Assembly (NCBI GenBank): GCA_964243435.1
Contig: CAXTFM010000066.1
Location: 1 to 17,226 of the forward strand
Length of the DNA stretch: 17,226 bases
Origin: RH-AL1 sp964243435
GTDB taxonomy: Bacteria; Pseudomonadota; Alphaproteobacteria; Rhizobiales; Beijerinckiaceae
Reading direction: 5' to 3'
Shown here: piece after piece, positions 13,680 to 17,226 of the stretch
Position numbering within the stretch: the first letter of the stretch is position 1
Layout of the letters: every line of letters starts with the position of its first letter
Translations under genes and position numbers: made by a program
Notes under the pieces: model-generated
Databases searched by the model: none
Told to the model about the DNA's origin: nothing
The model's input: the letters and a program-made list of their open reading frames with translations, nothing else

Positions 13680-14693
13680 ATGGCGCGATTCCACACGCTC
13701 TACAACGCCATCGTCCTTGAAGGGCCAAACGAGCTCGGCCTCGACCACGCCCCCGCCGCCCGGCGCGCCCGGAGCCGCCAGGTCATCTTCCATTCGCGCC
13801 TGCTCGGCCGCATCGGCGAAACCCAGGTCGGCCCGATCGTCCTCGACACGGAAGCGCTGATCTCCTTCGCGTGCGGCTTCATCGCCATCGAGATCATCGG
13901 CCTCAACATGCTGGCCTCGGTGGACTGGAACCCGATCCGCTTCATCAAGCTGCTGCCGTTCCTGGCGCTCGACCCACCGTCGGCGAAGTACGGGCTGCAG
14001 ATCCTGCCGCCGCTCCACGACGGCGGCTGGTGGCTGCTCGCCGGCCTGTTCCTCACCCTGGCGATCTTCTCCTGGTGGGTGCGCATGTACCGCCGGGCGC
14101 GGGCGACGGGCTTCGGCACCCACATCCCGTGGTGCTTCGCGTCCGCCATCTGGCTCTACCTGGTGCTCGGCTTCATCCGCCCGATCCTGATGGGCTCGTG
14201 GTCGGAGGCGGTGCCCTTCGGCATCGTGCCCCACCTGAACTGGACCGCGACCTTCTCGGTGCGCTACGGCAACCTGTTCTACAACCCGTTCCACATGCTT
14301 TCCATCACCTTCCTCTACGGGTCGGCGGTGCTGTTTGGCATGCACGGCGGCACCATCCTCGCCGTGACCAAGTTCGGCGGCGACCGCGAAACCCACGAGA
14401 TCGCCGAGCGCGGCACGGCGGCCGAGCGCGCGTCGCTGTTCTGGCGCTGGACGATGGGCTTCAACGCTTCCTTCGAGTCGATCCACCGCTGGGCCTGGTG
14501 GTTCGCCGCCCTCACCACGCTCACGGGGGGCATCGGCATCCTCATCACCGGCACGGTGGTCGACAACTGGTACCTGTGGGGCATCAAGCACGGCATCGCG
14601 CCGGAGTACCCCTCGATCTACCGGCAGCTTCCGCCGGTGCCGAAAGGCGCGATCGACAAGAAGCTCCCCTACATCGTGGTGCCGGCGCGATGA
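13680..14693 (+). CDS. pufM: Photosynthetic reaction centre M subunit
   Basis: Second core subunit, binding the other half of the special pair and the primary quinone QA. The 337-residue protein starts at ATG 13680 with AGGG seven bases upstream. Numbering is three ahead of R. sphaeroides: His185 (accessory pigment), His205 in YNPFHMLS (special pair), His222, Glu237 and His269 (iron), Tyr213 (M210) and Trp255 (QA pocket) are conserved. Glu47 replaces Asn M44. The roughly 27 residues after HGIAPEY extend beyond the M subunit of species without a bound cytochrome, as expected where PufC docks. The stop codon overlaps the pufC start (ATGA). Confidence 0.98.
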   Translation: MARFHTLYNAIVLEGPNELGLDHAPAARRARSRQVIFHSRLLGRIGETQVGPIVLDTEALISFACGFIAIEIIGLNMLASVDWNPIRFIKLLPFLALDPPSAKYGLQILPPLHDGGWWLLAGLFLTLAIFSWWVRMYRRARATGFGTHIPWCFASAIWLYLVLGFIRPILMGSWSEAVPFGIVPHLNWTATFSVRYGNLFYNPFHMLSITFLYGSAVLFGMHGGTILAVTKFGGDRETHEIAERGTAAERASLFWRWTMGFNASFESIHRWAWWFAALTTLTGGIGILITGTVVDNWYLWGIKHGIAPEYPSIYRQLPPVPKGAIDKKLPYIVVPAR

Positions 14694-15853
14694 AGATCAC
14701 CACCGCCGCCGTGTTCGCCGCCGCGGGCGTCGCCGCCGTCCTCGCCGTAAGCGTGCCGGACTGGCACCGCCCCTGGTTCGCCGGCACCCAGATGGCCTAT
14801 CGCGGCCAGTCCAACACGCAGTTCGAGTCGCGCGCCGAGAAGGTGGCGGTCAACAGCTTCGTGCCGCCGCCGCTGCCCGCGCCCGCCGAGGGCGGGCCCA
14901 GGGCGACGGAGCAGTTCAAGAACGTCAAGGTGCTCACCGACGTCAGCGCGGCAGAGTTCATGCGCCTCCAGCAGGCGATCACCAACTGGGTGTCGCCCAA
15001 GCAGGGCTGCGCCTTCTGCCACAACACGGAGAACTGGGCGTCCGACGAGAAGGCGACCAAGCTCGCGGCGCGGCGCATGATGGAGATGACGCGCTACATC
15101 AACTCGGCCTGGGCCGGCCACGTCAACCCGTCGGGCGTGACCTGCTACCAGTGCCACCGCGGCCAGCCCGTGCCGGCGGAGGTGTGGTGGCCGCAGGTGC
15201 CCAAGCCCGAGCACACCTTCGCCTCGAAGTCCGAAGCGTGGCGCGAGTCGGCCGACACCGTGTACGGCTTCTTCCCCGACGCCGGCTACGCCGAGTACTA
15301 CCTCCAGGACAACCCCGTGGCGGCGATCTCGCAAAGCGCGCTGCGCACCAACGACGTCGCCGCCCAGGTGGTCAACGCCCGCATCTACGAGATGATGATG
15401 CAGATGTCGCAGCAGATCGGCGTCAACTGCGGCTACTGCCACGCGTCGCGCGCCTTCCAGGACTGGGCGCAGTCCACCCCGATGCGCTGGACCGGCTATT
15501 ATTCGCTGCGCCTGATCCGCGACCTCAACCGCAACTACCTCCTCCCCTTCGCCAAGATCATCCCGCAGCAGCGCGACCTCGCCCACCAGACGGGCGTGCC
15601 GGTGATCCCGGCGAGCGAGAAGGGCCAGCAGCCCGGCAACGCGCTGCTCACCTGCGAAACCTGCCACTACCGCCTGCCCAAACCGATGAACGGCGCCAAC
15701 ATGCTCAAGGACTACCCCGGGCTCGTCGGCACCGACCCGCCCTCGCCGATGGACGACCCTTCGGGCAACTCCGCCGCCAACGAAAGGCTGGTCGACGCCG
15801 CCCTCACCCATCCCGACAACCCCGCCGCCAATCCCGTGGGATCCCCGCAATGA
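14690..15853 (+). CDS. pufC: Reaction centre tetrahaem cytochrome c subunit
   Basis: Periplasmic cytochrome that re-reduces the photo-oxidised special pair. The 387-residue protein starts at ATG 14690, overlapping pufM by four bases. Four c-type haem sites are present: CAFCH (107-111), CYQCH (152-156), CGYCH (247-251) and CETCH (322-326). Aligned to the Blastochloris viridis protein, the axial ligands Met130 (M110), His144 (H124) and Met236 (M233) are kept, but the position of Met74, ligand of haem 1, is Gln94; a Met lies three residues earlier (Met91). The N-terminus has a hydrophobic segment (about 6-22) but no lipobox cysteine, so the B. viridis-type lipid anchor appears to be absent and the segment may stay as a membrane anchor or be cleaved. 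The stop overlaps puhA (ATGA). Confidence 0.97.
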   Translation: MKITTAAVFAAAGVAAVLAVSVPDWHRPWFAGTQMAYRGQSNTQFESRAEKVAVNSFVPPPLPAPAEGGPRATEQFKNVKVLTDVSAAEFMRLQQAITNWVSPKQGCAFCHNTENWASDEKATKLAARRMMEMTRYINSAWAGHVNPSGVTCYQCHRGQPVPAEVWWPQVPKPEHTFASKSEAWRESADTVYGFFPDAGYAEYYLQDNPVAAISQSALRTNDVAAQVVNARIYEMMMQMSQQIGVNCGYCHASRAFQDWAQSTPMRWTGYYSLRLIRDLNRNYLLPFAKIIPQQRDLAHQTGVPVIPASEKGQQPGNALLTCETCHYRLPKPMNGANMLKDYPGLVGTDPPSPMDDPSGNSAANERLVDAALTHPDNPAANPVGSPQ

Positions 15854-16614
15854 TCGGCGCCGCCACCATCCAGATCGACCTGGCGCAAGTCCTCGTCGCC
15901 GCCTTCGTGCTCTTCTTCTTCGGGCTGGTGTACTACCTGCACCGCGAGGACAAGCGCGAAGGCTACCCCCTGGAGGAGGAGATCCCGACCCTCGGCCACG
16001 GCATCGTCGGCTACCCCAACGTGCCGCCGCCGAAGACCTACCACCTGATGGACGGCACCACCTCGACGCTGCCCAAGGAGTACGCCCGCCGCGACCTCCC
16101 CGCGCGGCAGCGCGAGCACCACCACGGCGCGGCGCTGTACCCCGTCGGCGACCCGCTCACCGCCGGCATCGGGCCGGGCTCCTACACCCTGCGCTCCAAC
16201 AGGCCGCTGCGCACGATGGACGGCACGCCGCAGCTCCAGCCGCTGCGCATCGCGACCGACTACACCAACCGCGACCCCGACATGGAGCCGCGCGGGCGGC
16301 GCGTGCTCGGGTCCGACATGAAGGACGCCGGCGTGTGCGTCGACCTGTGGGTCGACAAGGGCTCCAAGATCCTGCGCTACCTGGAGGTCGAGCTCGACGG
16401 CGGCGGCGGGCGGCGCCTGGTGCCGATCTTCTACGTCGTGATCCGGCGCAACACCTCGTACCTCAAGGTCGACGCCATCGAGGCGCGGCAGTTTCCCAAG
16501 ATCCCCGTCACCACGGAGCCGACGGTGATCACCGCGCGCGAGGAAGACATCGTCAACGGCTTCTTCGCCGGCGGCTACATCTACTCCGCCCCCTACAAGG
16601 AGGCCCTGCTGTGA
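15850..16614 (+). CDS. puhA: Photosynthetic reaction centre H subunit
   Basis: The H subunit caps the cytoplasmic side of the L-M core and guides protons to QB. The 254-residue protein has one membrane helix near the N-terminus (about 11-30, QVLVAAFVLFFFGLVYYL) followed by HREDKREGYPLEEE, then a globular domain with the family landmarks DPDMEPRGRRVLGSDMKDAG, LWVDKGSKILRYLEVEL, VPIFYVVI and the C-terminal TAREEDIVNGFFAGGYIYSAP. The start ATG overlaps the pufC stop and the stop overlaps the puhB start. In well-studied purple bacteria puhA sits in a separate operon behind bchFNBHLM-lhaA, so its place directly behind pufC is unusual. Confidence 0.97.
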   Translation: MIGAATIQIDLAQVLVAAFVLFFFGLVYYLHREDKREGYPLEEEIPTLGHGIVGYPNVPPPKTYHLMDGTTSTLPKEYARRDLPARQREHHHGAALYPVGDPLTAGIGPGSYTLRSNRPLRTMDGTPQLQPLRIATDYTNRDPDMEPRGRRVLGSDMKDAGVCVDLWVDKGSKILRYLEVELDGGGGRRLVPIFYVVIRRNTSYLKVDAIEARQFPKIPVTTEPTVITAREEDIVNGFFAGGYIYSAPYKEALL

Positions 16615-17226
16615 GCGAGCACGAGATCCATCGCGGCAACCGCCTCGCGCCGGGCGAGGCCATCGTGTGGCGCGGGTCGCCCCGCGCGGGCGCCGTCGCC
16701 CGCCACGTCTTCCACCTGGGAACGGTGAGCGCCTACTTCGCCGCGCTGTTCGCCCTCGACGCCTTCCAGGCTTGGCGCAAGGCGCTGCCGCTCGCCCGCG
16801 CCGTCCACGACAGCGTGCCGCTCGCCGCGATCGCGGTGGTGGCGCTGGCCATCCTCGGCGCGCTCGCCCTGCTCACCGCACGCGCGACGCGCTACACCAT
16901 CACCGACCGCCGGGTGGTGCTGAACTACGGCATCGCCATGCCGGCGACGCTGTCGCTGCCCTACGCCCAGGTCGCCGGCGTGGCGGTGGCGGTGCGCCGC
17001 GACCATTGCGGCGACCTCGCCCTGGTGCTGAAGGGCGACAACCGCATGCCCTACCTCAAGCTGTGGCCGCTGGCGCGCCCCTGGCACCTCGCCGCCCCGC
17101 AGCCGACCCTGCGCCTGGTGCCGCGGGCGGCGGTGGTCGGCGGCCTGCTGGTGCGCGCGGTGCAGGCGGCCGAGCAGCGGCGCGAGGCGGAGCGCGGCGA
17201 GGCCGCCGCGCTGCGCGAGGTGGCGC
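16611..17226 (+). CDS. puhB: Photosynthetic complex assembly protein PuhB (3' end cut by window)
   Basis: Membrane protein needed for efficient reaction-centre assembly in Rhodobacter capsulatus. Translation starts at GTG 16611, which overlaps the puhA stop (GTGA), giving (M)SEHEIHRGNRLAPGEAIVWRGSP. Two hydrophobic segments (about 37-50 and 67-87) precede a bacterial PH-like motif RYTITDRRVVLNYGIAMPATLSLPYAQV (about 95-122) and the PuhB-like LKLWPLARPWHLAAPQPTLRLVP (about 147-169). The 205 visible residues are close to full length for the family, so only a short tail is missing. The expected next gene, puhC, lies outside the window. Confidence 0.93.
   Translation, partial: MSEHEIHRGNRLAPGEAIVWRGSPRAGAVARHVFHLGTVSAYFAALFALDAFQAWRKALPLARAVHDSVPLAAIAVVALAILGALALLTARATRYTITDRRVVLNYGIAMPATLSLPYAQVAGVAVAVRRDHCGDLALVLKGDNRMPYLKLWPLARPWHLAAPQPTLRLVPRAAVVGGLLVRAVQAAEQRREAERGEAAALREVA

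Overview
The window is GC-rich (roughly 70 percent G+C by eye) and comes from a phototrophic alphaproteobacterium. The placement rests on a purple-bacterial reaction centre with a bound tetrahaem cytochrome, an alphaproteobacterial-type LexA box (GAAC-N7-GAAC), PpsR/CrtJ-type operators, and a NadQ-like NAD regulator, a family I associate mainly with Rhizobiales (Hyphomicrobiales). The order is an inference; the class is fairly safe.

Layout. (1) Positions 1-7020 are all on the minus strand: a 3'-truncated malic enzyme (maeB), a DUF2189-type membrane protein, and a branched-chain amino acid cluster read as ilvB-ilvN-lysE/rhtB-ilvC. Ahead of ilvB is a textbook-like attenuator: a 16-codon leader ORF with an Ile-Leu-Ile-Val run in codons rare for this genome, a long nested hairpin whose loop holds the leader stop codon, and an intrinsic terminator with six Ts. 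(2) recO runs divergently on the plus strand and is interrupted in frame by a 15-bp minisatellite coding for QDPVG-like pentapeptides. A 100-N assembly gap lies inside the minisatellite, and the same 55 bases abut both sides of it. (3) A small one-helix membrane protein (minus) and parC (plus) follow; the parC upstream region carries a LexA box. (4) parC converges on a NadQ-like regulator and a secreted SH3-domain protein, both minus. (5) From 12769 to the right edge, the plus strand holds pufL, pufM, pufC, puhA and puhB. From pufM onward they are joined by ATGA/GTGA start-stop overlaps, so all four reaction-centre subunits plus an assembly factor look like one transcription unit. Two TGT-N12-ACA palindromes 7 bp apart lie just upstream. 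No pufB/pufA (LH1) genes precede pufL.

How the parts work together. The ilv genes supply the first two steps of Val/Leu/Ile synthesis and appear to be controlled by charged-tRNA supply. The puf-puh block builds the L, M, cytochrome and H subunits, probably under redox/oxygen repression by PpsR/CrtJ. recO and parC are DNA maintenance genes. No intergenic stretch exceeds 300 bases; the longest, 8540-8774, holds the LexA box and nothing else I can name. I found no tRNA, rRNA, CRISPR array, insertion sequence or phage gene.
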